Source: Blastomyces gilchristii SLH14081
Lineage: Eukaryota; Ascomycota; Eurotiomycetes; Onygenales; Ajellomycetaceae
NCBI RefSeq assembly: GCF_000003855.2
Contig: NW_003101673.1
Location: 1,069,900-1,133,899, forward strand
DNA: 64,000 nt
Direction of reading: 5' to 3'
Shown: positions 46,272-57,332 of the stretch, piece after piece
Position numbering within the stretch: the stretch's first letter is position 1
Layout of the letters: every line of letters starts with the position of its first letter
Program-made: the position numbers and the translations under genes
The notes under the pieces: generated by a model
The model's input: only the letters and a program-made list of their open reading frames with translations
What the model was told of the DNA's origin: nothing
Database searches by the model: none

Positions 46272-48947
46272 CTTATAATTGTCTCTGATAATAGTAATAA
46301 ATATCTTAGCTTGAGTTGAACTTTCACTTCATTCTTATCTCTGTCAATGAAATTGTTAGAATATTATATATTATCAGTATAACAGTTAAATATATACTCT
46401 TAACAATTTTTCATAACTCTAGAATTGATTTAATATGTAAATTTATCAGATTATCTTGAAGATAGTAGTTAAATTCAGTTTTATAAGCATGTAGTTTTAT
46501 CTGATTTTCAGTTATAATCAATATATATAAGTTCTGTTTCAAAGTTAGTATTATAGTTCTATATAATATAAAGTATTATCAAAGAATATTACTTACTATA
46601 GAATTGTATTTCACTGTCTTTATATCTTAAACATTTGCTCATTCAAATCTCTAATAATTGATATTATAGTAGTCTCAGATTAATTTAATATATAAGTCTT
46701 ATTTCTTCTCTATCTAATCTTGAGAAGTGTAAATATTAACTTAATAAAAGAGATCTAGTAGAGCTGCTATAGTATAGTACTCTGTAAAAGATTGTTCAGT
46801 TTTACTATAGTAATATATCAGTTTATCTCTTACAGTAATAATTATCTGCACTATAGTATTATCTCTAGACTGGCCATCAGAATCATGAATTTCACATTTA
46901 ATCTCATTTAATCTGATCTCATACATTTCTTGGCGTGAGTCTCATCAGAACTAAGCCTCAAAAAAATCTGAAAATGAGTCATTTCTGAGAGAAATGATGT
47001 GAAAAATGACCAGATTTAATTCAAGAACAGTGAAATGAGAGTAATTTCTCAGAATAAACTGTGAAAGATGATCATTCTTTCAAAATCAGAATGAGACTGA
47101 GACTGAAGATTAAATTCAGTTTTATTCAGTTCATTCAGTGATTACTTATATAATCAGAATTTGATAATAATAATTGATAACACTTATGAAATAACTAAAT
47201 ATATTCTTATGCAAGTTTATTCTTTACTTTCTTATAAAAACTACACTTCTCTGATATACTGTGATTAGAGGTATTAAACTGTCTGATAATTTCATATTTT
47301 ACAATCATGAGTTTCTTGATTATTTCTTCTTATAATTATTTCTGATAATAGTAATAAATATCTCAACTTGAGTTGAACTTTCACTTCATTCTTATCTCTG
47401 TCAATGAAATTGTCAGAATATTATATATTATCAGTGTAACAGTTGAATATGTACTCTTAACAATTTTTCATAACTCTAGAATTGATTTAATATGTAAATT
47501 TGTTGAATTATCTTAAAGATAGCAGTCAAATTCAGTTTTACAAGTATGTAGTTTTATCTGATTTTCAGTTGCAATCAATGTATATAAGTTCTGTTTCAAA
47601 GTTAGTATTATAGTTCTATATAATATGAAGTGTTATCAAAGATCATTACTTACTAGAGAATTGTATTTCACTGTCTTCATATCTCTAATATCTGCTCATT
47701 CAAATCTCTGATAGTTAGTATTGTAGTAGTCTCAGACTAATTTAATATATAAGTCTTATTTCTTCTCTATTCAATCTTGAGAAGTGTAGATATTAACTTA
47801 ATAAGAGAGATCTAGTAGAGCTGTTATAGTATAGTACTCTGTAAAAGATTGTTCAGTTTTACTGTAGTAATATATCAGTTTATCTCTTACAGTAATAATA
47901 GCCTGTGCTATAGTATCATTTCAGACTGAATTTCTTTTTAAGTGATTTAACTGCTTCTCAAGATGAGTAAATAAACTGTTATACACTTATCAGACTGACT
48001 GCAGCATTGATGTATAAGTGATTAAAACTGTCTTTATTATTTTATAAAACTGAAACAGTAAATCAATTATATATTTCAACTGAGTTCACTTTATATCAGA
48101 AAGTTTCAATATCTGAATCTTTTTTCAATTAGAGTATTATACTCAATTATCAATCATCTGATACAATTGAAGAGTCTGAACAGTCATCTTATATATTAAG
48201 CTTTATTATATTCTAATATTCTGTATCATATTCAGTGATGTGACTGATTTGTTTATTTATTAAATATCATGAAATTGTTATTATTATTTAGAGAAGATAC
48301 AAATCATATTAACAATGTTTCAAATCTGTGATATTTAAATTATTAGTCAATCTATTCAAAATTAACAGTAGTATTATTAAAAAGCATTATCAAAAAGCAA
48401 TATTAAAAAGTGTTATTAAAAAACATTATCTTTTATAAAGTGAATATAAAAGTTACTTAAGTAATCACTTTCATCTCATTCTCATTTCAAGAATCAGTTA
48501 TCTTATTATTCTTTATCTCAATATTAAGATTCTTTATCAGTGTTTATATTTCAAGTTGAATCATATGAGTAATACAGAGAATATAATCTTATTTATCATT
48601 TCAGAAATACAAAGCTAATTTTTACTTCAAGCTGTTTATCATAGTGTAGTTATTCACAGCATTATCAGTTATAATTGTAAGAAAACTGAGACTAATATCT
48701 TAATAGTTATTTTTAATCATAGTTATTAATATCTCTATTATATAATTCTCAGTATAACTACTGATCAATGATTCAAATTCAATTAATATCTCTTAATAAG
48801 TTTAGTTCTCATCAATATAATAATATATAACTCTTATAAATGTAAGATTATTTATACTAGTTTATATATTCACTGTAAAAGACACTCTTTAATGATTCTT
48901 CAACTCTGATTTTAGATATTATATATTAACTTTGTAGTGTATCTTGA

Positions 48948-49320
48948 TTATTATTATTATTATTATTATTCTTTCATTATACTCATATGCAAGCGGAGTA
49001 ATGATGAGTCCTTGTGTGATGTAAAATACAGGCTAGTGTTATTATACAGGAGGAAATACAGGTGTTGAGACCATGCTAAGATAACAAGAACATAGGAAAT
49101 ACAAAGAAGTAACAATTAGATACATGTGATAATAACTTCTCAGTTCAGAAACATAGAGTGATTTATTGAAGTGATTTGTACACCTCTGTATTTATTAGAA
49201 AACCTGAGGTGCTTGAGTTCCGGATTTAATGTATCCCCTGCGGGTTTCGAACTCACACACCTTGGTTTCCCACGCCAAGGTGCTACCGGGTGGCCGCATT
49301 AACCATTCAGCCACCGGGGC
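48948..49320 (-). repeat. tRNA-derived SINE, family S1, copy 1
   Basis: It is 373 bp with the 5' head at the right (minus strand: GCCCCGGTGGCTGAATGG, carrying an A-box-like TGGCTGAATGG and a B-box-like GTTCGAAAC). The (AAT)n 3' tail reads ATT repeats at 48948-48971. The target duplications GTAGTGTATCTTGA (48934-48947) and GTAGTATATCTTGA (49321-49334) are 14 bp with one transition. It keeps many CG sites despite its mutated host. Confidence 0.85.
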
Positions 49321-50812
49321 GTAGTATATCTTGAGATTGAACTGAAGACAGAATTAATATAGAATATAAAGATTTAAATTAAGTATTTAAAGAAGTGTTC
49401 AGAATTCAGAGTTTTCAATTGATTAAAGAAAAAGATTCAGAGATATATATATACAAAGTAATTATTCATGAAAGTTATCAGATGAGAGTTATGAAATCAG
49501 AGTACTAGTACATGATTATTTTTACATAATTTTCTTCAAATTAGAAAGTTAGTGTTATTAAAAATTATTATCTAATAGAGTAACTTATCAGCTCAGTAGT
49601 AATTTTCTAATTATTTTTCTTTTATTATCTGTATTCTGATAACTTCAGATGTTGAGAAATTTCTTCAGAGTTATAATCAGTTTATAATAAATGTTTCTGA
49701 ATAAAGTTATAGTAATTATAGCAGAGAGATAACTCTTCAGTAATCTGTAATACAATCTATTAATAATTATTTCATAGTTTATCTCAGTGTTTATGTTGAG
49801 TTTTTCATAAATTTCATGACCTGAAATCAGATGTGAAGAATGAAGTGATTATTTATTATAATTGAAAAAGAGCATTCTATATTAAATTATAAATAATATA
49901 GACTTTGTGATTCACAGTGATTTCTTAAAGAGTTTATAAATCTTCAATAGAAGTAAAAGAAGTGAAAGAAGTGAATTCAGAAGATATAATAGTAATTTAA
50001 GAAAGATAATAATTTATTTTTAATAACTAATCACTGATATATGTAAGAAGAATTAATATAAGAGAAAATAATCTTCTTTCTTAACTTAGTTATAATTTTA
50101 GTACTAACTCAGATTGAATATTATTAATATATAAAAGTAAATAAACAATCTTGATTAATCTCTATCATATTTCTTGAAATATATTAATATTGTAAAAGAG
50201 AGTATTACTAAATTATATTATCAGATAATATTATTAAAAATATATTAATATTATAAATATCAATATTGAAAAAATGTTGATACTTATATATTATAGTGAC
50301 ATGATAGTTGAATATATATATATATATTATTTCTGATATTGATAATTGATTATAACTTGTACAATAATTTTTGAAAACTTAAAATTAATTTCAATTATTA
50401 ACTAATAGTTACAAACTTATAACTAACTAATATAAAAAGAAAAAAAACTTTTTCTACTTATTATCTTTCTTCTCTTTCTCATTCTTCTTATTATTCTTTA
50501 TAATTCACTTCTTATTCTTATTCTTCTTCTTCTTCTTCTTATCTGAGATAATAATCATCTTAAAATCTCTCTCTGCTACCTTCTTAGAAAAGAGTTCTCA
50601 CTACTTCTTCTCAGTCAGATTAATTTGCATCTCAAAATCCTGCATTTTCTAATCTACTATCTCAGGTTTTATCTCAGTAGTAAGTAGATTAATATACTCA
50701 GAGAGTAGAGCTATCTTCTAAATATTCTGAATTATGAAGTGTATTCAAGATCTGAACAAGATCTTAATTTTCTTCTTCTCTATCAGCTTCTGCTAATCAA
50801 TTAGAGAATAGA

Positions 50813-51187
50813 GCCCCGGTGGCTGAATGATTAATGCAGCCACCTGGTAGCATCTTGGCGTGGGAAACCAAGGCGCGTGAGTTTGAAACCCGCAGAGGAT
50901 ACATTAAATCCGGAACTCAAGCACCTCAGGTTTCTAATAAATACAGAGGTGTACAAATTGCTTCAATGAATTGCTCTATGTTCCTGGGCTAGGAAGTTAT
51001 TATCGCATGTATCTAATTGTCACTTCTTTGTATTTTCCTATGTTCTTGTTATCTTGATGTGGTCTCAACACCTGTATTTCCTCCTGTATAATCAACACTT
51101 AACCTGTATTTAACATCACGCAAGAACTCATTATAAGCTCCGCTTGCATATGAGTATAATGAAAGAATAATAATAATAATAATAATA
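50813..51187 (+). repeat. tRNA-derived SINE, family S1, copy 2
   Basis: It is 375 bp, starts GCCCCGGTGGCTGAATGA and ends in (AAT)n (51166-51187). The 13-bp target duplication ATTAGAGAATAGA is perfect at 50800-50812 and 51188-51200, inside an intron-like part of the hAT accessory gene of B2. It shares its whole length with copy 1. Confidence 0.88.
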
Positions 51188-51437
51188 ATTAGAGAATAGA
51201 AGTATTATCAAAAATTATTATCTTTTAATAAAAAACTTATCAGTTTTGACTTCTTTGTCTCTTACTTTAATATCTTCTCAATCTTCTTCTATTATTACTT
51301 ATTTATAGTAACACTCTGCCAGCATGACTCAGTTAGTAAGACTGGTAATCAAGGCCGCATACATTAGAGATGCGTGAGTTTGAATCTCATCACTGACATC
51401 TGTCACTTCTTACTCATGAAAGCTCTTATGTAATAGA

Positions 51438-51547
51438 TGTGAGAGAGGTTGAACGTGGTTAATTGTTGTTATCTAACTAGTAGCTAGTGAAAGCTAAATA
51501 TATGTCTGTGGGTCACGTGGGTTAGGGCTTGTGTAGTAGCTTCAACA
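51438..51547 (+). repeat. E4 5' LTR
   Basis: It is 110 bp. Its last 31 bp form the left arm of a possible hairpin with the sequence just inside the element (51517-51536 against 51558-51579), spanning the expected primer-binding site. Confidence 0.8.
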
Positions 51548-51795
51548 CCCTCTCATGCTACACAGGCCAGTTAACCCACGCAGTCAAAAGCACTCAAATC
51601 ATTCAAATCTGCAATAATAATTAATTACACAAAGTAGAGTCTAGTTTTCTTATAAGGACTAGCTCCATACATGCAAATACACATGAATATGTAAGAAAAA
51701 ACACTCAAATCTGTTCTTTCTGTATCTGTATTACCCCCTCAGTCATCTGAACACTGTGAGGTCTCATTTCTCATATTTTTGTCATTTTATTGTTA

Positions 51796-52091
51796 TTGTT
51801 ATTGTGGTTATTATATAGACACACTCAGTGACCTAGTTATTATGAGTTATCATAGTTATCATATAGGTACACTCAGTGGCCTGATTATTATGAGTTATCA
51901 TGATTATTATATAGACACACTCAGTGACCTAATTATCATGAGTTATCATGATTATCATATAGACACACTCAGTGGCCTGATTATCGTGAGTTATCATAGT
52001 TATCATATAGACACACTCAGTGGCCTGGTTATTGTGAGTTATCATGGTTATTATATAGGCACTCAGTGGCCTGATTATCATGAGTTATCAT
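51796..52091 (+). repeat. 48-bp minisatellite inside E4
   Basis: Units begin GAGTTATCAT at 51844, 51892, 51940, 51988 and 52036 (the last is 46 bp), with a partial copy before and the start of a next one at 52082, for about six copies. Because 48 is a multiple of three, the array stays open in one frame (51779-52144) with a 16-residue repeat (IDTLSGLIIMSYHDYH). Differences between units are mostly transitions. The reading frame is probably fortuitous. Confidence 0.85.
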
Positions 52092-52094
52092 CTT

Positions 52095-55000
52095 ATTATT
52101 ATTATTATTCTTCAATTATAGATGTATGCAGTCAGAGACTATGACATCTACCTGAGAACTTTAGTTCTCAGGGTTTTTTCTATGTCTGTAAAGTTAACTA
52201 TTATACATTCATCAATTTCAGATATGCAAAATCAGAAAATTCCAGCTCAGAATACAAAAACTGTTTACAAATTACAGTGTTTTAACATCTTTTGATACTT
52301 TGAAATCATTTGACAATATCATGACAAAAGAAAAGAGAAAAAGAACACAGTCTCAAAGATAGACACATTAAACAGATAGATAGAAAGAAATTGAAAGAAA
52401 AAGATAAAGAAAAAGATAAAGTAAAGAGAGACTATAACAAAACAAATTATTAAAAGAGAGTGTATAGCTGTTTTAACAGACTATATCTGATTGATTTCCT
52501 CCTCTTCATATTCAGATAATTCTGAATTTAGTCATTTTCTTATAGCTGCTTGAGTTTCTGATAGAAAGTCTATTAAGTATTTAATTCCTGTCTCAGTTGA
52601 GAATAAGAATCTCATATTTAATTGATTTAGATCATACTTCTCTTTCAATCTGGCTCTGAGACTATTGTATAATGCACAGTGCATTACAATATACTCAGAA
52701 TTCTCATTTATATTGCAGAATGAGCATTCTATTGAGTCAAATCTATCATCAAATCTTTGTATATAAGATTTGAAATAGCCATGTCCTAGTTTCAGCTGTA
52801 TTATAGATGAGAATATTTTCTTTTTACATTTAATTGAACAAGATTTTCACTTGAGTTTTGTTTCAAATCTTGAATAATGTATACTCTTCTTTTATTTCTG
52901 CCAGCTTTCATTCCACTTGTCTAAACAAGATTCTTTTATTTTTCTTCTTATAAAAGACCAGGACACAATTTTTTGAATAGATCTGCTTAATTCTGCACTC
53001 TTTTTTGCAGCTGAATCAGTCAATTCATTGTCATGAATATTCATATGAGCAGGAACTCAGTGCAGATGAATTATCAGCTTTGATATTCTTCTCTTTTGAA
53101 TTTTCAAAACAGAGTTTAAGATCAGTTCAAGATTCATTTGATTATTATGAATCTGACTATTTCTAAGTCTTTTTAAAGCAGCTTGACTATCAGAGAATAT
53201 CCATGTCTCTTTCAAACAATTTCCTCTTTTATGAGATTTTATTTCAATGAGTTTGAAAGCTTTCACTATTGTAAATAGTTCAGCATCAAAGACTTCACAT
53301 TCAGAGCCTAGATTTCAGAAATCTGAGATAAAATTAATATTATCTTTGGTATAAGCAATGCCTGCACCTAATCTATTCAAGTTCTCATTTTTTGAGTCAT
53401 CTGAATAAATCAGAATAGAGTCTTTTATATTAATTATAGAAATTCTCTTCAAATGCTGTTCATATTCTTTCTCTTTTAATAGTTCACTTATTTGTAAGTC
53501 TATAAGAGATTCAAGCTTTTCTCTCCAGAGAGATAGCTTCTCATGATCAACTTTTTCAACATTTAAAGAGGAAAATTGATTTTTAATCAGAGAGTATAGT
53601 CTGTACAGTTGAGAAGACATTTTCTTTGAAGAATTATTTTCATTTCAATCAAGAAATCTATTCCAATCCAGTTCATTTTCAGAGTTAATTAATGAAAATG
53701 AAGAAGAGACTCTTTCTCTGATTATATGATTTAAGCTCATCTTTACAACTCTTAGAGCATAGTTCATACAGGCCTTTTTAAATCTAATAGCAGAAGAAGG
53801 AATTGAAGCTTCAATTTTCATTGCTTTAATAGAAGATGATTTGAATGCTCTCAGAATTCTTCTCAAGGCTCTGTTTTGCAGACTTTGAAAGAGTTCAGTG
53901 AAATTCTCTTGATTATTTCATCAAACTTGAACTTCATAATCAGCTACTGATGTAATACAGGCTATATATAACTGTCTCATAGCCTGGAAGAATAGACCTC
54001 TCTCTGTATTTGATAGTCTGATTATATTGTTCAATAGTCTTTCTGTCTTGACAGTTCTTTGTTAAATGTGATATTTAAAATTCAACTTGGAGTTTAATCA
54101 TACTTCTAATCATTTGACATTTACACTGAGTTTAATCTCTCTATTTAAAAGAGTTAGAGATAGTTCTTTCTCATTGAATCTAGAAAAGAAATGAATTAAC
54201 TCAGTTTTATTCATATTAAATTGAATTTGATTGATATCTACTCTAACAAAGATTTCCTTTGCAGCTTCTTCAATTACTTTTAAATTCTCTTTGATAGTTT
54301 TTGAGCTGTAGACTAGATCAATATCATCCACATAACTTGAAGATCACACTATTCTCATATTTCTATTTTTGAATAGATATACAGTGTATATTGCAAATAA
54401 AATAAGTGAGATTGAAGATCTCTGTGATACTTCTATTTTTATCTCAGTCTTGTCTTATTTTATTTCATCAAAGAAGAGTTATATAATTCTTTTAGATATA
54501 AAACAGTTAACTCATTTTATTAAAGAAAGTGACAGTTTTAATATCTTCAATGTCTGAATTAACTTTGACTTTGAAACATGATCAAATACTTCTTTTATAT
54601 CAATAAAAACTGCAGTTGAGACCAGACTCTCATGCTTTGCTATTTGAATATTATGAACAACTGAGAGAACAGTGTTAATTGCAGAACACTGTTTTCTATC
54701 TCTCATTTATTCACTGAATAAAAGAGAATCATCTATAGAGCTTATAAAAGATAGTTGAGTAGCTATTATCTTTTCTAAAACCTTTCCTAGACAGTTCAAA
54801 AGAGATATTACTCTATATGACTTAGAAATTGAAGTTTTTCTATTAGGTTTTGCAAGAATCACTTCAGTGACTTCTCTCCAGCATTCAGAATGATATTCAT
54901 TTTTCAAGAGATTGAAAAAGAGCTCAAAATATTCATTCTTTAAGTAGGAATATGTATTTTGAATAATCAAGTGATTAATTGAATCAGGACCTGCAGCAGT

Positions 55001-55211
55001 TTTAACAGAACTTGAGAAGATAGCTGACTCTAATTCATCTTGTGTAAGATCAGGCCATTCTCAGTCATTTTCATCAATGTAGTTGAGAAGTGATATATTC
55101 TCTTCCTCTGAATCTGAATCTGAATCTGGTGAGTTCTGAAAGAGAATTCTCATGAAAGCTTGACATTTTTCCTCAAAAGAGTTTGCTGTATATGATTCAT
55201 TCTGAAACTCA
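52095..55211 (-). pseudogene. LINE RT, RNase H and C-terminal finger of chimera 1
   Basis: Minus-strand reading: a thumb/finger region from 55211, the RT core, YVDDIDLVYSSKTIKENLK (about 54331-54270, catalytic YVDD intact), LRRILRAFKSSSIKAMKIE (53870-53800), RNase H IYSDDSKNENLNRLGAGIAY (53420-53355), FSDSQAALKRLRNS (53200-53150), HDNELTDSAAKK (53045-53000), and the finger CNINENSEYIVMHC (52730-52660). This is the least damaged LINE copy here and defines the family as Tad/I-like with an RNase H domain. Several in-frame stops remain. Confidence 0.85.
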
Positions 55212-55960
55212 CTACGGGCGCTAGCCACCCGCAGGATGCACCTTAAGCTAATTACATTTAACCCCCTATAATTAACCGACCACCGCGTCCGTCCTCTCGG
55301 GCCAGCCACTAATTTCCAGGGGTGTTAGTTAGTGGCTGCCACCGCCCACTTGGTGGTGTACACACCAAGCTTCCGGTTGCTGATCTCGGCCTCATTAGAT
55401 GCCCATAGGCCTACCAATCAGCCGTCGTGGCCTCGCCCCATGTTAGGGACTAATCATAGGCTTGATGACTGCAGTCCTCCCTGCCAGTATTAGGGGTTGG
55501 CAGTGAGCTTGCAGGCACTAGCCTATCAGGGTGCCCTGTCTAGGGCCTAGATGTGTGTCTAGGCCTGCTAGTCAGGTGGTTTTCAAAATCATTCCCTGTA
55601 TTTGGGGGGGAGCTAGGCTCTGATGGCGGCCCTAGTTAGGGACTTGCTTAAGTAGTGTATAACCACTACATTAGGCTTGACTCTATATCATTAGAACCTT
55701 GACAGGTGCACAGTAGAATAGTGGGACATTGACCCCCCATGCCGGCCCTGGTGGGTGTTCGCAGGATCTCGCTTAACTAGTGGCTTGGCTTGCAGTAGAG
55801 AGTTCTACCCCGCACCAAGCCTTACTAATTAGACTCAGCCCCTATTACATGGGGGCTTTCATGGGTAAGAAGTGGCAGGTGCCAGCGGTGGGATTCGAAC
55901 CCACGCACCCCTAATGTGTGCGGCCTTGGTTACCAGTCTTACCAACTGGGCCACGCTGGC
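55212..55960 (-). repeat. Donor part of chimera 1: tRNA-like head plus about 670-bp body, unmutated
   Basis: On the minus strand it begins GCCAGCGTGGCCCAGTTGG. The first 80 nt (55960-55881) fold like a tRNA: acceptor arms GCCAGCG and CGCTGGC pair perfectly over 7 bp, the T-arm is GTGGGTTCGAATCCCAC, and GCAC/GTGC could form a long variable arm. The D and anticodon arms are not canonical, so I do not call a host tRNA gene. The body ends GCTAGCGCCCGTAG at the LINE junction. A mutated copy of the same unit occurs at 51318-51437 plus 56699-57332, ending at the same base. Confidence 0.75.
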
Positions 55961-55973
55961 GAGTTATCATCTT

Positions 55974-56588
55974 TATCCTGAGTTATCATATGAGCATTCA
56001 ACAGCCTGAGTATTATGATTATCAGTATCATGATTATTGATATCATGATTATCAGTATCTTCATTGTTTTAACATTGATATTAGCAGTTATAGTTATAAT
56101 TATATCTGTGACATTGTTAATATCATGAATTATAATTATATTCATGATATTGTTGATACCACAGAATTATGATTTTAATTATGATTATGATCTTGTGAAA
56201 TCTGACCTCCGAATCCACAGCATTTTCAATATTAATATTATTATTAACATTGTTATTGAGCATTATTATCAGGATTTTTGATGTTCTTATCATTCATTCA
56301 ACTGAGTAATATACTGTCTCAGAATAGCAGCTTCATTACAGTCTGTTATATCTTTGTGTTCTGAAGAATTATCTTGAGCTTGATTATTCTTGTTATCTTC
56401 ATATGATTATTGATGTTGAAAAGAATTCAGCTATCTGATTCTCTGAAATCTCTTCACAGTTGATCAATCTTATATTGACAGGCATTTGATATGAAGTATT
56501 TGAATGAAAGAAGCAGCTATTTGAAAAGCTTATTATATGATTATTACATGATTATAACACTTTGTAAAAGTGCAAGAACTTCATAACC
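55974..56588. other. E4 interior, right part
   Basis: AT-rich sequence with ATTATGATTATCAG-like degenerate repeats (56010-56200) and no recognised coding potential. It continues the element interrupted by chimera 1 and ends at the 3' LTR. No polypurine tract is obvious before 56589. Confidence 0.5.
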
Positions 56589-56698
56589 TGTGAGAGAGGT
56601 TGAACATGATTGATTGTTGTTATCTAACTAGTAGCTAGTGAAAGCTAAATATATGTCTGTGAGTCACATGAGTTAGGGCTTGTGTAGTAGCTTCAATA
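56589..56698 (+). repeat. E4 3' LTR
   Basis: It is 110 bp and matches the 5' LTR except for transitions such as GTCACGTGGG to GTCACATGAG. Confidence 0.8.
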
Positions 56699-57332
56699 AT
56701 AGAGACTGAGTCTAATTAGTAAGGCTTAATGCAGGGTAGAACTCTCTACTGCAAGTCAAGTCACTAGTTAAGTGAGATTCTGTAAACACTTATCAGAGTC
56801 AGTATAAGATGTCAATGTCTCACTATTCTACTGTGCATCTGTCAAGGTTCTAACAATATAGAGTCAAGTCTAATATAGTGATTATACACTACTTAAGTAA
56901 GTCTCTAACTAGAGCTGTCATCAGAGCCTAACTCTCTCTCAAATACAGAGAATGATTTTGAAAATCACCTGACTAGCAGATTTAGACATGTATTTAGACT
57001 CTAGACAGAGTACTCTGATAGGCTAGAGTCTGTAAGCTCACTGTTAAGCTCTAATACTGACAGAGAGAACTGCAGTTATTAAGTCTATAATTAGTCTCTA
57101 ACACAGAGTGAGATTATGACAGCTGATTAATAGATCTATGAACATCTAATGAGACTGAGATCAGCAACTGAAAGCTTGATATATACATTATTAAGTGAGT
57201 GATAGCAGTCACTAATTAATATCTCTGGAAATTAGTAACTGGCCTGAGAGAACAGACGCGGTGATTGGTTAATTATAGAGAGTTAAATATAATTAGCTTA
57301 AGATGCATTCTGCGGGTAGCTAGTACTTGTAG

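Larger units (their letters stand above)
44783..46867 (-). mobile_element. hAT transposon copy B1, right part, interrupted by B2
   Basis: This is the reverse complement of the 3' part of copy A. On the minus strand it reads the hATC region and KLIYYYSKTEQSFTEYY with AALLD (46741-46840). Two MITEs, M4 (45184-45688) and M5 (45767-46271), are inserted in it. The copy stops at 46867, where B2 begins; the rest of B1 must lie beyond B2 outside the window. Confidence 0.8.
46868..51317 (-). mobile_element. hAT transposon copy B2, interrupted by a chimeric retroelement
   Basis: It starts with TAGACTGGCC at 46868 after a candidate target site ATTATCTC (46860-46867), and follows copy A in reverse complement. 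The transposase lies at about 47050-49600 on the minus strand, then the AT spacer, then the accessory gene (50505-51317, minus). Two tRNA-derived SINEs (48948-49320 and 50813-51187) are inserted. Homology stops at 51317, where the tRNA head of chimera 2 begins, so the left terminus of the element is outside the window. Confidence 0.85.
52095..55960 (-). mobile_element. Chimera 1: tRNA-headed unit fused to a 5'-truncated LINE, complete
   Basis: One 13-bp target duplication, GAGTTATCATCTT, flanks the whole 3866-bp unit (52082-52094 and 55961-55973), proving a single insertion. On the minus strand it runs from the tRNA-like head (55960-55881) through a GC-normal donor body (55880-55212) into the LINE (55211-52095), ending in an (AAT)n tail. 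The donor part keeps its CG sites while the LINE part is mutated. The LINE enters upstream of RT, lacking endonuclease and ORF1. Confidence 0.88.
51438..56698 (+). mobile_element. Short-LTR retrotransposon E4 (TRIM/LARD-like), nested in chimera 2
   Basis: It has identical-length 110-bp LTRs (51438-51547 and 56589-56698) starting TGTGAGAGAGG and ending TTCAACA/TTCAATA. The 5-bp target duplication ATAGA is at 51433-51437 and 56699-56703. After removing the nested chimera 1 (52095-55960 plus one 13-bp duplication), the interior is only about 1.2 kb and holds no gag or pol, so the element is non-autonomous. The interior contains a 48-bp minisatellite. Orientation is taken from the LTRs and is not certain. 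Confidence 0.8.

Noticed and set aside
49199..49320. A host tRNA gene on the minus strand
   Set aside because: It is the head of SINE S1. The same sequence starts the copy at 50813, and both copies have AAT tails and target duplications.
51779..52144. 121-aa repeat protein with 16-residue units
   Set aside because: The 48-bp minisatellite inside a non-autonomous element explains the open frame. It has no signal, no domain, and the frame runs into the LINE tail.
55881..55960. A functional host tRNA gene
   Set aside because: Acceptor and T arms pair well, but the D and anticodon arms do not fold canonically, and the segment is the 5' end of a retroelement enclosed by its target duplication.
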